From NCBI RefSeq assembly GCF_037911585.1, contig NZ_JBAJNS010000001.1, positions 1,673,001-1,737,000 of the forward strand: DNA of 64,000 nt. Reading direction: 5' to 3'. Position numbers and translations under genes: made by a program. A model generated the notes under the pieces. It was not told the DNA's origin, did no database searches, and saw only the letters and a program-made list of their open reading frames with translations. Positions 27,474 through 35,475 of this stretch are shown here, piece by piece. Source of the stretch: Streptomyces sp. GSL17-111. GTDB lineage: Bacteria; Actinomycetota; Actinomycetes; Streptomycetales; Streptomycetaceae. Position 1 is the first letter of the stretch, and each line of letters opens with the position of its first letter.

Positions 27474-28064
27474 ATGGCGACTCCCATCACAGCGAACGCC
27501 ATGCTCGCCGCGCTGCGCCGGGAAGGGTGCGACGTCGTCGAGGTGGGCAACTGGCGTACTCACAACCGCAACCACGTCGGTGCGTGGGGGCCGGTGAACG
27601 GCGTGATGATCCACCACACCGTCACCAACGGCACCAAGCGCACCGTCAACCTCTGCCGCTACGGCTACTCGGGCCTCCCCGGCCCGCTGTGCCACGGCGT
27701 GATCACCAAGGACGGCCGGGTCCACCTCGTCGGTCACGGCCGGTCGAACCACGCGGGGCTCGGCGACGACGACGTGCTGCGCGCGGTCATCGCCGAGCGC
27801 CGCACCCCCGCGCCGAACGAGCGCAACACCGACGGCAACACCCGCTTCTACGGCTTCGAGTGCGAGAACTGGGGCAACGGGCGCGATCCCTGGCCCGCCG
27901 CACAACTCGACGCCATCGCCCGTGCCTCGGCCGCCGTGTGCCGGCACCACGGGTGGAACGAGTGGTCGGTCATCGGGCACCTGGAGTGGACGAACCAGAA
28001 GATCGATCCGCGGGGCTTCTCCATGGACTGGATGCGCGATCGCATCCGCGAGCGGCTGCGATGA
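27474..28064 (+). CDS. N-acetylmuramoyl-L-alanine amidase / PGRP domain, endolysin-like (196 aa)
   Basis: A type-2 amidase fold is evident from MIHHTVTNGT, then YGFECENWGNG and IGHLEWTNQKIDPRGFSMDW; His residues in the first and last segments would bind zinc. It would cut the MurNAc-L-Ala bond of peptidoglycan. It has no signal peptide, no wall-binding domain and no membrane segment, unlike a housekeeping exported amidase. It therefore looks like a phage-type endolysin standing alone. The ribosome site is weak, and an A-rich stretch precedes it. The next gene starts 10 bp after. Confidence 0.85.
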   Translation: MATPITANAMLAALRREGCDVVEVGNWRTHNRNHVGAWGPVNGVMIHHTVTNGTKRTVNLCRYGYSGLPGPLCHGVITKDGRVHLVGHGRSNHAGLGDDDVLRAVIAERRTPAPNERNTDGNTRFYGFECENWGNGRDPWPAAQLDAIARASAAVCRHHGWNEWSVIGHLEWTNQKIDPRGFSMDWMRDRIRERLR

Positions 28065-28074
28065 CAATCGTGAG

Positions 28075-29028
28075 GTGACCGCCCCCGACGACCGCACGCC
28101 CCCGCCGGCCCCGGCCGCCGCGCACCCGCCCGCCGTGGGTCGGCCGGAGGTCCCCGAGCCGCTGCGCGCCGCGCTGCCGTCGCCGCTGACGGAGGCCCCG
28201 GACGACCGCTTCATCCGGCGCGGGCTGCGCCTGCTGCTCAAGCGGGACGACCTGCTGCACCCGGCGCTTCCGGGCAACAAGTGGCGCAAACTCGTCCCCA
28301 ACCTGATGGCCGCCCGGCGTGACGGGCACAGCACGCTGCTGACGTACGGCGGTGCCTATTCCGGGCACCTGCGCGCCACGGCGGCGGCCGGACGGCTCCT
28401 GGGCCTGGCCACCGTCGGCGTCGTGCGGGGCGAGGAGCTGGCCGACCGTCCACGCAACGCCTCCCTGGCGCGCTGCGTCGCGGACGGCATGCGGCTCCAC
28501 TTCGTCACCCGGGCCGACTACCGTCGCCGGGCCGATCCGGCGTACGCGGCCGAGCTGTGCGCGCTGCTCGGCCTGCCGGGCGGCGTACACGTCGTGCCGG
28601 AGGGCGGGAGCAACGCGCACGCCGTGCGGGGCTGCGCCGCACTGGGCAGGGAGCTGGCCGGGCACGCGGACGTCGCCGCCGTCGCCTGCGGGACGGGGGG
28701 CACGCTCGCGGGCCTGGCGGCGGCCGGCCCACCGGCGATCGGCGTGCCGGTGCTGCGGGGCGGGTTCCTGGAGGCCGAGGTCACGCGGCTGCAGCGCGAG
28801 GCGTTCGGCGGTCCCCGGGGCACGTGGCGGCTGGAGGAGCGCTTCCACTGCGGCGGATACGCGCGCGGCACCCCGGAGCTGGAGCGGTTCGCCGCCGACT
28901 TCGAGGACCGCCACGGGATGCCCCTGGAGCGGGTGTACGTCGCCAAGCTCCTGCTCGGGATCACCACCCTGGCCGAGGAGGGGGCCTTCGCCCCGGGCAC
29001 ACGGGTCGCTGTCGTCGTCACCGGCTAG
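28075..29028 (+). CDS. PLP-dependent deaminase/D-cysteine desulfhydrase-type enzyme (317 aa)
   Basis: Fold-type II PLP enzyme of the ACC deaminase/D-cysteine desulfhydrase family: KRDDLLHPALPGNKWRKL contains the Schiff-base lysine, TYGGAYSGHLRATAAA follows, and the phosphate loop is AVACGTGGTLAGLA. The Pro/Ala-rich N-terminus is probably disordered. The GTG at 28075 gives a length normal for the family. The exact substrate is not settled by sequence. It lies 10 bp after the amidase gene and 10 bp before a GNAT gene. Confidence 0.85.
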   Translation: MTAPDDRTPPPAPAAAHPPAVGRPEVPEPLRAALPSPLTEAPDDRFIRRGLRLLLKRDDLLHPALPGNKWRKLVPNLMAARRDGHSTLLTYGGAYSGHLRATAAAGRLLGLATVGVVRGEELADRPRNASLARCVADGMRLHFVTRADYRRRADPAYAAELCALLGLPGGVHVVPEGGSNAHAVRGCAALGRELAGHADVAAVACGTGGTLAGLAAAGPPAIGVPVLRGGFLEAEVTRLQREAFGGPRGTWRLEERFHCGGYARGTPELERFAADFEDRHGMPLERVYVAKLLLGITTLAEEGAFAPGTRVAVVVTG

Positions 29029-29038
29029 TGTCTGCCTC

Positions 29039-29623
29039 ATGATCCGTGCCGCGACGCCCGCCGACGTTCCCGTCATCCTGGAGATGATCCGTGAGCTCGC
29101 CGCGTACGAGCGCGCGACCGAGCACGCCCACGCGACCGAGGAGCAGCTCCACGAGGCCCTGTTCGGAGCGCATCCCGCGGTGTACGCCCTCATCGCTGAG
29201 ACGGCCGAGACGACCGGGGCCGACGGGAGCACCAGGACGGCCGAGGGCGCTCCGGTCGGCTTCGCCCTGTGGTTCCGCAACTTCTCGACCTGGACGGGCA
29301 CCCACGGGGTCTACCTGGAGGACCTGTACGTGCGCCCGGCGGCCCGGGGGGCCGGGCACGGAAGGGCGCTGCTGGCCGAGCTGGCACGGATCTGCGTGGA
29401 GCGGGGCTACCGGCGCTTCGAGTGGTGGGTGCTCGACTGGAACCGGCCCTCGATCGACTTCTACCGGTCGCTCGGTGCCGAGCCGATGGACGAGTGGACG
29501 GTGTTCCGCATGAGCGGCGAGCCCCTGCGGGCCCTGGCGGCCCGGGCGGAGGAGCCCGCCCCCCGCGCGGGGGGCGGGCCGGTAACGGGGGCCCGTGCGG
29601 AGGCACGGAGCAACGCAGCGTAA
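29039..29623 (+). CDS. GNAT-family acetyltransferase, diamine/thialysine type (194 aa)
   Basis: The first half reads IRAATPADVPVILEMIRELAAYE and the cofactor region YLEDLYVRPAARGAGHGRALLAELA. The segment WVLDWNRPSIDFYRSLGAE is typical of spermidine/thialysine acetyltransferases (SSAT-like). A Pro/Ala/Gly-rich tail of ~25 residues is extra. It is 10 bp from the PLP enzyme gene, so the two are probably co-transcribed. Confidence 0.88.
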   Translation: MIRAATPADVPVILEMIRELAAYERATEHAHATEEQLHEALFGAHPAVYALIAETAETTGADGSTRTAEGAPVGFALWFRNFSTWTGTHGVYLEDLYVRPAARGAGHGRALLAELARICVERGYRRFEWWVLDWNRPSIDFYRSLGAEPMDEWTVFRMSGEPLRALAARAEEPAPRAGGGPVTGARAEARSNAA

Positions 29624-29858
29624 TCTTCTTGGAATTGATACCGCCACACCTCTAGCCACGGACAGTGCCCATGTGTTTACGATGGGTGACGTCCCTGGTG
29701 CGGGGCGGCGCGCGGCCGTCCGTGGGACAGCATGCCACGGATCGCGATAGCGTCGCAGGCGGACCATCTGCTTCGCGCCGGCCCGGCCCCCTGGTCGCCC
29801 GGGAGGCCGGCGGAAGTTCGGGGCAGGCCAACCAGTTTGTGCCACCTTGGAGGTGAGG

Positions 29859-30266
29859 GTGTCCCAGATCGTAGGTGCGGACAAGGACTTCGTCGAGGTC
29901 CGGCTGCCCGCGGCGGGTGCCTATCTGTCGGTGCTGCGCACGGCCACCGCCGGTCTCGCGGCCCGCTTGGACTTCACCCTCGACGAGATCGAGGACCTGC
30001 GCATCGCCGTGGACGAGGCGTGCGCGATCCTCCTCCAGCAAGCGGTCGCGGGGTCCGTCCTCAGCTGCGTCTTCACTCTGGTGGGAGACTCACTGAGAGT
30101 GACGGTCTCGGCGCCCACGACGGACGGTCGCGCGCCCGAGCGCGACACCTTCGCCTGGACGGTGCTCTCGGCACTGGCTGGCGAAGTGGACTCGGCCGTG
30201 GCCGAGGACCGCACGGTCAGCATCAGCCTGCACAAGAAGCGCGGCGCCGGCCCCGGGGCATCGTGA
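29859..30266 (+). CDS. rshA: Anti-sigma factor, RsbW-like HATPase (135 aa), partner of SigH
   Basis: A small Bergerat-type ATPase: LDEIEDLRIAVDEACAILLQQ carries the N-box-like region and the protein has the size of an RsbW/SpoIIAB-type anti-sigma factor. Lying directly before a SigB-family sigma gene with a 4-bp overlap, it is the orthologue of the S. coelicolor SigH antagonist (called RshA, PrsH or UshX). GGAGGTGA just before the GTG at 29859 fixes the start. The 235 bp upstream hold no gene and must carry the operon promoters. Confidence 0.85.
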   Translation: MSQIVGADKDFVEVRLPAAGAYLSVLRTATAGLAARLDFTLDEIEDLRIAVDEACAILLQQAVAGSVLSCVFTLVGDSLRVTVSAPTTDGRAPERDTFAWTVLSALAGEVDSAVAEDRTVSISLHKKRGAGPGAS

Positions 30267-31300
30267 CCGATGCCGAAGGGCCGGCCCGGGACGAGGGGGC
30301 CGGTATGAACGACCTGGAGCACAATGCGCCGGTCGGCCGCCACGACATGGCGGCGGATACGGCGATCCCGGAGCAACAGGCCCGGCCACATCCGGCCGAC
30401 CTCGGCCGGCTTCCGGAGCGGGCGCAGCGGACGGAGGCCATGGACGAGCAGCCGGAGGAGCACGCCGCGGACGTCCGGCCGGGCGGCCACGGTGCCGCCG
30501 ACCACGGCACCGCCGGGCAGGGCGGCGCGGCCCGCCAGCAGGCCGCGCAGGACCGCCACGGGGCCCGGGAGCTCTTCGTCCGGCTGCGCGGTCTGCCGGA
30601 GGACTCCCCCGAGCGGGCGGAGCTGCGCAACCGCCTCGTCCGCATGCACCTGCCGCTGGTCGAGCACCTGGCGCGCCGCTTCCGCAACCGGGGCGAGCCG
30701 CTGGACGACCTGACCCAGGTCGCGACGATCGGCCTGATCAAGTCCGTGGACCGGTTCGACCCGGAGCGGGGTGTGGAGTTCTCCACCTACGCCACCCCCA
30801 CCGTCGTCGGCGAGATCAAGCGGCACTTCCGGGACAAGGGCTGGGCCGTGCGCGTCCCGAGGCGGCTGCAGGAGCTCCGGCTCTCCCTGTCCTCGGCGAC
30901 GGCCGAGCTCTCCCAGCAGCACGGCCGCGCGCCGACCGTGCACGAACTCGCGCAGCGCCTGTCGATCTCCGAGGAGGACGTGCTGGAGGGGCTGGAGTCG
31001 GCCAACGCCTACAGCACCCTCTCCCTCGACGTGCCGGACACCGACGACGAGTCCCCGGCCGTCGCGGACACCCTGGGCGCCGAGGACGACGCGCTGGAGG
31101 GCGTGGAGTACCGGGAGTCGCTGAAACCCCTGCTGGAACAGCTCCCGCCCCGGGAGAAGAAGATCCTTCTGCTGCGGTTCTTCGGCAACATGACGCAGTC
31201 GCAGATCGCCCAGGAGGTCGGCATCTCGCAGATGCACGTGTCCCGCCTGCTGGCGCGGACGCTGGCCCAGCTGCGGGACAAGCTCCTCGTGGAGGAGTGA
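30263..31300 (+). CDS. sigH: RNA polymerase sigma factor of the SigB/SigF group, SigH-like (345 aa)
   Basis: Region 2 (LDDLTQVATIGLIKSVDRFD, YATPTVVGEIKRHFRDKGW), region 3 (VHELAQRLSISEEDV) and region 4 (LPPREKKILLLRFFGNMTQSQIAQEVGISQMHVSRLL) are complete. A long low-complexity N-terminal extension of ~100 residues is unusual for group members but known for SigH. The GTG at 30263 overlaps rshA. An ATG at 30305 with GAGGGGG upstream, and later ATGs, could give shorter forms. Expected role: osmotic/stress response, held by RshA. Confidence 0.88.
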   Translation: MTDAEGPARDEGAGMNDLEHNAPVGRHDMAADTAIPEQQARPHPADLGRLPERAQRTEAMDEQPEEHAADVRPGGHGAADHGTAGQGGAARQQAAQDRHGARELFVRLRGLPEDSPERAELRNRLVRMHLPLVEHLARRFRNRGEPLDDLTQVATIGLIKSVDRFDPERGVEFSTYATPTVVGEIKRHFRDKGWAVRVPRRLQELRLSLSSATAELSQQHGRAPTVHELAQRLSISEEDVLEGLESANAYSTLSLDVPDTDDESPAVADTLGAEDDALEGVEYRESLKPLLEQLPPREKKILLLRFFGNMTQSQIAQEVGISQMHVSRLLARTLAQLRDKLLVEE

Positions 31301-31333
31301 GGCCCGGCCCACCCCCGCCCACCATGTGACGGG

Positions 31334-31840
31334 TCAGCCGCCCCGCACGGCCCCGACGCCGAGGGCGGCGGCCGCCCTCGGGTGGAACAGGCAGACCAGC
31401 CCGGCCGCGGCCGTGGCCGCGACGGCGAGCCCGGCCGGCACCCACAACCCCGAGGCCGAGGCCATCTGCCAGCCGACCGGCAGGGCGATCAGCTGGGTGA
31501 AGACGGCCGGCCCCCGGCTCCAGCGGCGCAGCAGCCAAAGGCCCCGCGCCGTGGCCAGCGGCAGCACGGCGAGGGCGAGCACGGTGACGGCACCGGTGAC
31601 CGCCTGCAGGAGGCCGTCCGTGCGGTCCCCGGTCAGGGGGAGGACGAGCATGGCGATGCCCACACCGAGGACGGCGAGCCCCTCCAGCGCGACCAGTCCG
31701 GCGGCGACGGCGAGCCGCGTGGGCCGCTCGGCGGCCTTCTGCCCGTCCGGCGCGCCACTTCCGGGCACCGGCTCCCCGGTGGCGGCACGCGGGGCACGGC
31801 GCCCCCCGGCGGGCGTCTGACGCTTGTCTGCTGTGCTCAC
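31334..31840 (-). CDS. Small membrane protein of unknown function (168 aa)
   Basis: A hydrophilic N-terminal third (Lys/Arg/Pro-rich) is followed by about four hydrophobic helices (LAVAAGLVALEGLAVLGVGI, AVTVLALAVLPLA, AVFTQLIALPVGWQMA, GLAVAATAAAGLVCLF). The layout is that of a streptomycete conserved integral membrane protein. I do not recognise a function. GTG at 31840 is chosen as start. Confidence 0.7.
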   Translation of the reverse strand: MSTADKRQTPAGGRRAPRAATGEPVPGSGAPDGQKAAERPTRLAVAAGLVALEGLAVLGVGIAMLVLPLTGDRTDGLLQAVTGAVTVLALAVLPLATARGLWLLRRWSRGPAVFTQLIALPVGWQMASASGLWVPAGLAVAATAAAGLVCLFHPRAAAALGVGAVRGG

Positions 31841-31989
31841 ACCCGCCAGCGTAACGGCCCGCCGTTCCGGGACGCGGGGAAGCGCGGGCCGCTGCGGGTG
31901 GGCGGGAACGGCAGGGCGTATGGGCGGGAACAGCAGGGCGGGTGGGCGGGAGCAGGGAGCATTCACTCCTACTCGGTAACCTGCACCCC

Positions 31990-32961
31990 ATGCGCGCACT
32001 TCTCGTGGTCAACCCCAAGGCAACCACCACCAGTGCGCGGACGCGGGACGTACTGGTGCACGCGCTGGCCAGCGACCTCAAGCTGGAGGTGGCGACCACC
32101 GAGCACCGGGGGCACGCCCGCGAGCTGGCCCGGCAGGCGGTCGAGGGCGGGGAGACCGAGCTGGTGATCGCCCTCGGCGGCGACGGCACGGTGAACGAGG
32201 TCGTGAACGGGCTCCTCTGCCACCACGGCCCGGACCCGGAGGGGTTGCCCCGGCTGGCCGTCGTCCCCGGTGGGTCGACGAACGTCTTCGCCCGGGCCCT
32301 GGGGCTGCCGAACGACGCCGTGGAGGCGACGGGGGCCCTGCTGGGTGCCCTGGAGAGCGGCAGCGGCAGGACGGTGGGGCTGGGTCTCGCGGCCGGGACA
32401 CCGGACACGGACGACGCCGGGGTGCCGCCGCGCTGGTTCACGTTCTGCGCGGGCTTCGGCTTCGACGCCGGGGTCGTCGGCCGCGTCGAGCAGCAGCGGG
32501 AGCGGGGGAAGCGCTCGACGCACGCCCTCTACATGCGGCAGGTGCTGCGGCAGTTCGTCGGCGATCCGCATCGCCGCAGGGGCACGATCACCCTCGACCG
32601 GCCGGACGGGGAACCGGTGGCAGGTTTGGTGGCGTCCATAGTGTGCAACACGGCTCCTTGGACGTTCCTGGGGAACCGGCCGGTGTACGCGGCCCCCGAG
32701 GCGTCGTTCGACACGGCACTTGACGTGCTCGGACTCACCCGGCTGTCGCCGGTGGCGGTGACCCGTTACGGCACCCAGCTGCTGACGTCCTCGCCGGAGC
32801 GGGGCCCGCGCGGCAAGCACGCTGTGTCACTGCACGACGTGTCGGCCTTCACCTTGCATTCGCAGGTGCCGCTGCCGTTTCAGATGGACGGTGACCACCT
32901 GGGACTGCGAACGAGCATCAGCTTCACAGGTGTTCGGCGTGCACTGCGTGTGATTGCATAA
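31990..32961 (+). CDS. Diacylglycerol/sphingosine kinase-like lipid kinase (323 aa)
   Basis: The DAGK catalytic domain is clear: LLVVNPKAT, LVIALGGDGTVNEVVNGL (GGDGT motif) and VVPGGSTNVFARALGLP. The C-terminal lobe has CAGFGFDAGVV and ends with PFQMDGDHLG. It would phosphorylate a lipid alcohol such as diacylglycerol at the membrane. The ATG at 31990 begins the conserved first strand. A hairpin directly follows the stop. Confidence 0.9.
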   Translation: MRALLVVNPKATTTSARTRDVLVHALASDLKLEVATTEHRGHARELARQAVEGGETELVIALGGDGTVNEVVNGLLCHHGPDPEGLPRLAVVPGGSTNVFARALGLPNDAVEATGALLGALESGSGRTVGLGLAAGTPDTDDAGVPPRWFTFCAGFGFDAGVVGRVEQQRERGKRSTHALYMRQVLRQFVGDPHRRRGTITLDRPDGEPVAGLVASIVCNTAPWTFLGNRPVYAAPEASFDTALDVLGLTRLSPVAVTRYGTQLLTSSPERGPRGKHAVSLHDVSAFTLHSQVPLPFQMDGDHLGLRTSISFTGVRRALRVIA

Positions 32962-32987
32962 GTGGAAGGGCCGAAAGTCCTTCCACT
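32961..32987 (+). terminator. Hairpin directly after the lipid kinase gene
   Basis: AGTGGAAGG and CCTTCCACT (9-bp stem, 9-base loop) begin at the last base of the stop codon. Confidence 0.75.
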
Positions 32988-33276
32988 CGAACGTTTAGGC
33001 CAGCCTCCACCCACTAGAAGTACGGCTGTGAGGCAAGCGACACCAAGGAATCAAAAAAAACTTGCCGGAAGGGGTTGTATCCACCGCCGAGGTTTGCGAA
33101 TCTCTTCATGGCGATCGGGACAGCGCCTCCGGCAGCCCCCGAGTCAGCCCGAACCCCCTCTTCAAAGCCGATGCGACCAGCGTCACATCTACTGGTCGAC
33201 CCTTCCTTTGTCGGGGGATTCGTGAAAGCGTTCACATTCACAAGCCACGTACCAACGCGTAGGAGATGGAGCAGCC
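32988..33276 (+). promoter_or_regulatory. wblE upstream region with CRP-like palindrome
   Basis: No gene is supported in this AT-richer 289 bp. GTGAAAGCGTTCAC at 33222-33235 is a GTGA-N6-TCAC palindrome, the form bound by CRP-family proteins. It sits 41 bp before the wblE ATG. In mycobacteria the orthologous whiB1 gene is controlled by CRP, so a Crp site is a reasonable inference. GGAG at about 33262-33265 is the wblE ribosome site. Confidence 0.6.
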
Positions 33277-33534
33277 ATGGACTGGCGTCACAACGCCGTT
33301 TGCCGCGAGGAAGACCCCGAGCTCTTCTTCCCCATCGGCAACACCGGTCCTGCGCTGCTGCAGATCGAGGAAGCCAAGGCCGTCTGCCGCCGCTGCCCCG
33401 TTCAGGAGCAGTGCCTGCAGTGGGCCCTGGAGTCCGGTCAGGACTCCGGCGTCTGGGGTGGCCTCAGCGAGGACGAGCGTCGCGCGATGAAGCGCCGCGC
33501 CGCCCGCAACCGCGCGCGTAAGGCGACCGCCTGA
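33277..33534 (+). CDS. wblE: WhiB-family iron-sulfur regulator WblE (85 aa)
   Basis: Four cysteines (Cys9, Cys37, Cys40, Cys46) have the WhiB spacing C-x27-CxxC-x5-C and would hold a 4Fe-4S cluster. GVWGG at 58-62 is the sigma-contact turn, and the C-terminus is a basic tail. Length and sequence match WblE/WhiB1, an essential or near-essential NO-responsive regulator that binds the principal sigma factor. Confidence 0.93.
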   Translation: MDWRHNAVCREEDPELFFPIGNTGPALLQIEEAKAVCRRCPVQEQCLQWALESGQDSGVWGGLSEDERRAMKRRAARNRARKATA

Positions 33535-33616
33535 CGACGCCCGGCCTGGCCACCCGCTGCCCCGAGCCGCAGCACGCAGTGCCGGCGACACACCGCTAGC
33601 ATCCGCACGTCAGCCC

Positions 33617-33654
33617 GAGCCCCGGCTCCGACCCCACGGTCGGACCCGGGGCTC
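33617..33654. terminator. Bidirectional hairpin between wblE and the histidine kinase gene
   Basis: GAGCCCCGG...CCGACC pairs with GGTCGG...CCGGGGCTC through one 2-nt internal loop and a CCAC loop. Both flanking genes converge on it. Confidence 0.85.
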
Positions 33655-33710
33655 GATGCTGTGTCCGGGCCCGCCCCGCCCCTCCGGGCCGCCTGCGCCC
33701 GGGTGCCGGG

Positions 33711-35207
33711 TCAGCGCTGGTCGGTCGTGACCGGGAGGTCGAAGACGACGCGCGTGCCGCGCCCGGCGGCCGGGACCATCTCGAACGTGCCGCCCAACTC
33801 GCCCTCCACGAGGGTCCGGACGATCTGCAGGCCGAGGTTCCCCGAGGTGCGGACGTCGAACCCGTCCGGGAGCCCCCGGCCGTCGTCCAGCACCGTCACC
33901 AGCAGCCGCGCGTCCTCGCCCCCGGACGGCCCGGGGCCGCGCACCGCGCCCACCTCCAGCGTCCCCTGCTCGCCCGACCCGTAGCCGTGCTCCAGGGCGT
34001 TCTGCAGCACCTCGGTCAGCACCATGGACAGCGGAGTGGCGACCTCGGCGGGGAGGATGCCGAAGCGGCCCGTGCGGCGTCCCGTGACCTTGCCGGGGGC
34101 GATCTCCGCCACCATCGCGAGGACGCGGTCGGCGATCTCGTCGAAGTCGACGCGCTCGTCCAGGTTCTGCGACAGCGTCTCGTGGACGATGGCGATGGAG
34201 CCCACCCGGCGCACGGCCTCCTCCAGGGCCTCCCGCGCGCTGCTGTCCCCGGTGGCCCCGATCCGCCGCGCCTGGAGGCGCAGGAGCGCGGCCACCGTCT
34301 GCAGGTTGTTCTTCACCCGGTGGTGGATCTCACGGATCGTGGCGTCCTTGGTGATCAGCTCGCGCTCCCGGCGGCGCAGCTCCGTGACGTCGCGCAGGAG
34401 GACGAGGGAGCCGATCCGGGTGCCCTTCGGCTTGAGCGGGATCGCGCGCAGCTGCACCACGCACTCGTCGCCCTCGATCTCGGCCTCCCGCGGCGCCCAG
34501 CCGCTGGCCAGCTTCACCAGGGACTCGTCCACCGGGCCCTTGGCCGGGGCCAGCTCGGCCGTCGTCTCGCCGAGCTGGAGGCCGACGAGGTCGGCGGCGA
34601 GGCCGAGCCGATGGTAGGCGGAGAGGGCGTTGGGGCTCGCGTACTGGACGAACCCGTCGGCGTCCAGCCGGATCAGGCCGTCCCCCACGCGTGGGGAGGC
34701 GTCCATCTCGACCTGCTGGCCGGGGAAGGGGAACTCCCCCGCCGCGATCATCTGTGCCAGGTCCGAGGCGCTCTGCAGGTAGGTCAGCTCCAGCCGGCTC
34801 GGGGTCCGGACGGTCAGCAGGTTGGTGTTGCGGGCGATGACGCCGAGGACGCGGCCCTCGCGGCGTACGGGGATGGACTCGACGCGGACCGGCACCTCCT
34901 CGCGCCACTCCGGGTCGCCCTCCCGGACGATGCGGCCCTCGTCCAGCGCCGAGTCCAGCAGCGGCCGGCGGCCGCGCGGCACGAGGTGGCCGACCATGTC
35001 GTCCTGGTAGGAGGTGGGCCCGGTGTTCGGGCGCATCTGCGCGACGGACACGTACCGGGTGCCGTCCCGGGTGGGCACCCACAGGACGAGGTCCGCGAAG
35101 GAGAGGTCGGACAGCAGCTGCCACTCGGAGACGAGCAGGTGCAGCCATTCGAGGTCGGACTCACCGAGCGCGGTGTGCTGGCGTACGAGGTCATTCATGG
35201 AGGGCAC
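33711..35207 (-). CDS. pdtaS: PdtaS-like sensor histidine kinase (498 aa)
   Basis: A GAF-type N-terminal domain (LLSDLSFADLVLWVPTRDG) and a PAS domain (residues ~190-290) precede a HisKA_2 H-box (IREIHHRVKNNLQTVAALLR). The HATPase has VLTEVLQNALEHGYG and VLDDGRGLPDG. This is the PdtaS/EutW architecture, a cytosolic kinase that usually phosphorylates an ANTAR-domain RNA-binding regulator (PdtaR); no such gene is in the window. Start GTG at 35207 aligns with the actinobacterial N-terminus. ATG at 35198 is an alternative. Confidence 0.9.
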   Translation of the reverse strand: MPSMNDLVRQHTALGESDLEWLHLLVSEWQLLSDLSFADLVLWVPTRDGTRYVSVAQMRPNTGPTSYQDDMVGHLVPRGRRPLLDSALDEGRIVREGDPEWREEVPVRVESIPVRREGRVLGVIARNTNLLTVRTPSRLELTYLQSASDLAQMIAAGEFPFPGQQVEMDASPRVGDGLIRLDADGFVQYASPNALSAYHRLGLAADLVGLQLGETTAELAPAKGPVDESLVKLASGWAPREAEIEGDECVVQLRAIPLKPKGTRIGSLVLLRDVTELRRRERELITKDATIREIHHRVKNNLQTVAALLRLQARRIGATGDSSAREALEEAVRRVGSIAIVHETLSQNLDERVDFDEIADRVLAMVAEIAPGKVTGRRTGRFGILPAEVATPLSMVLTEVLQNALEHGYGSGEQGTLEVGAVRGPGPSGGEDARLLVTVLDDGRGLPDGFDVRTSGNLGLQIVRTLVEGELGGTFEMVPAAGRGTRVVFDLPVTTDQR

Positions 35208-35392
35208 GCTGCGAGCCTAGCGGGCGGGCCGGGAAGCACTTCGGGCCGCGGCGCCTGGGTGAGACCCTCAACTCACCCGGCACCGCAGCCCGGAGCGACC
35301 TGAGACCCGGGCGCGGTCAGGGCAGAGAGCACCGCGGATCTCGTTCCACCCTCCTGTGCGGGGAGGGCAGAGGCTTTCGCCGTTACCACCAT

Positions 35393-35408
35393 TGTGGACT
35401 AGACCACT
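35393..35408. promoter_or_regulatory. DasR-type operator (dre) downstream of the SIS gene
   Basis: TGTGGACTAGACCACT matches the dre consensus A(C/G)TGGTCTAGACCA(C/G)T at 14 of 16 positions. It lies 68 bp past the SIS gene stop and about 190 bp upstream of the kinase gene, not in front of the das operon genes. Confidence 0.7.
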
Positions 35409-35475
35409 GAGCCTGTCCATGGTCCGGGGCGACCCGCGCGGCTCCGGCGTCGCCGATTCTCGCGCAGGTGTGGTC

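Noticed and set aside
29680..29700. GTTT followed by GGGT before rshA as a SigB/SigH-type promoter
   Set aside because: The spacing between the two elements is only about six bases, far shorter than the 13-16 needed.
33014..33262. Small open frames in the wblE leader
   Set aside because: They have no ribosome sites, no streptomycete codon bias and no conserved look; the stretch is better read as a regulatory leader.
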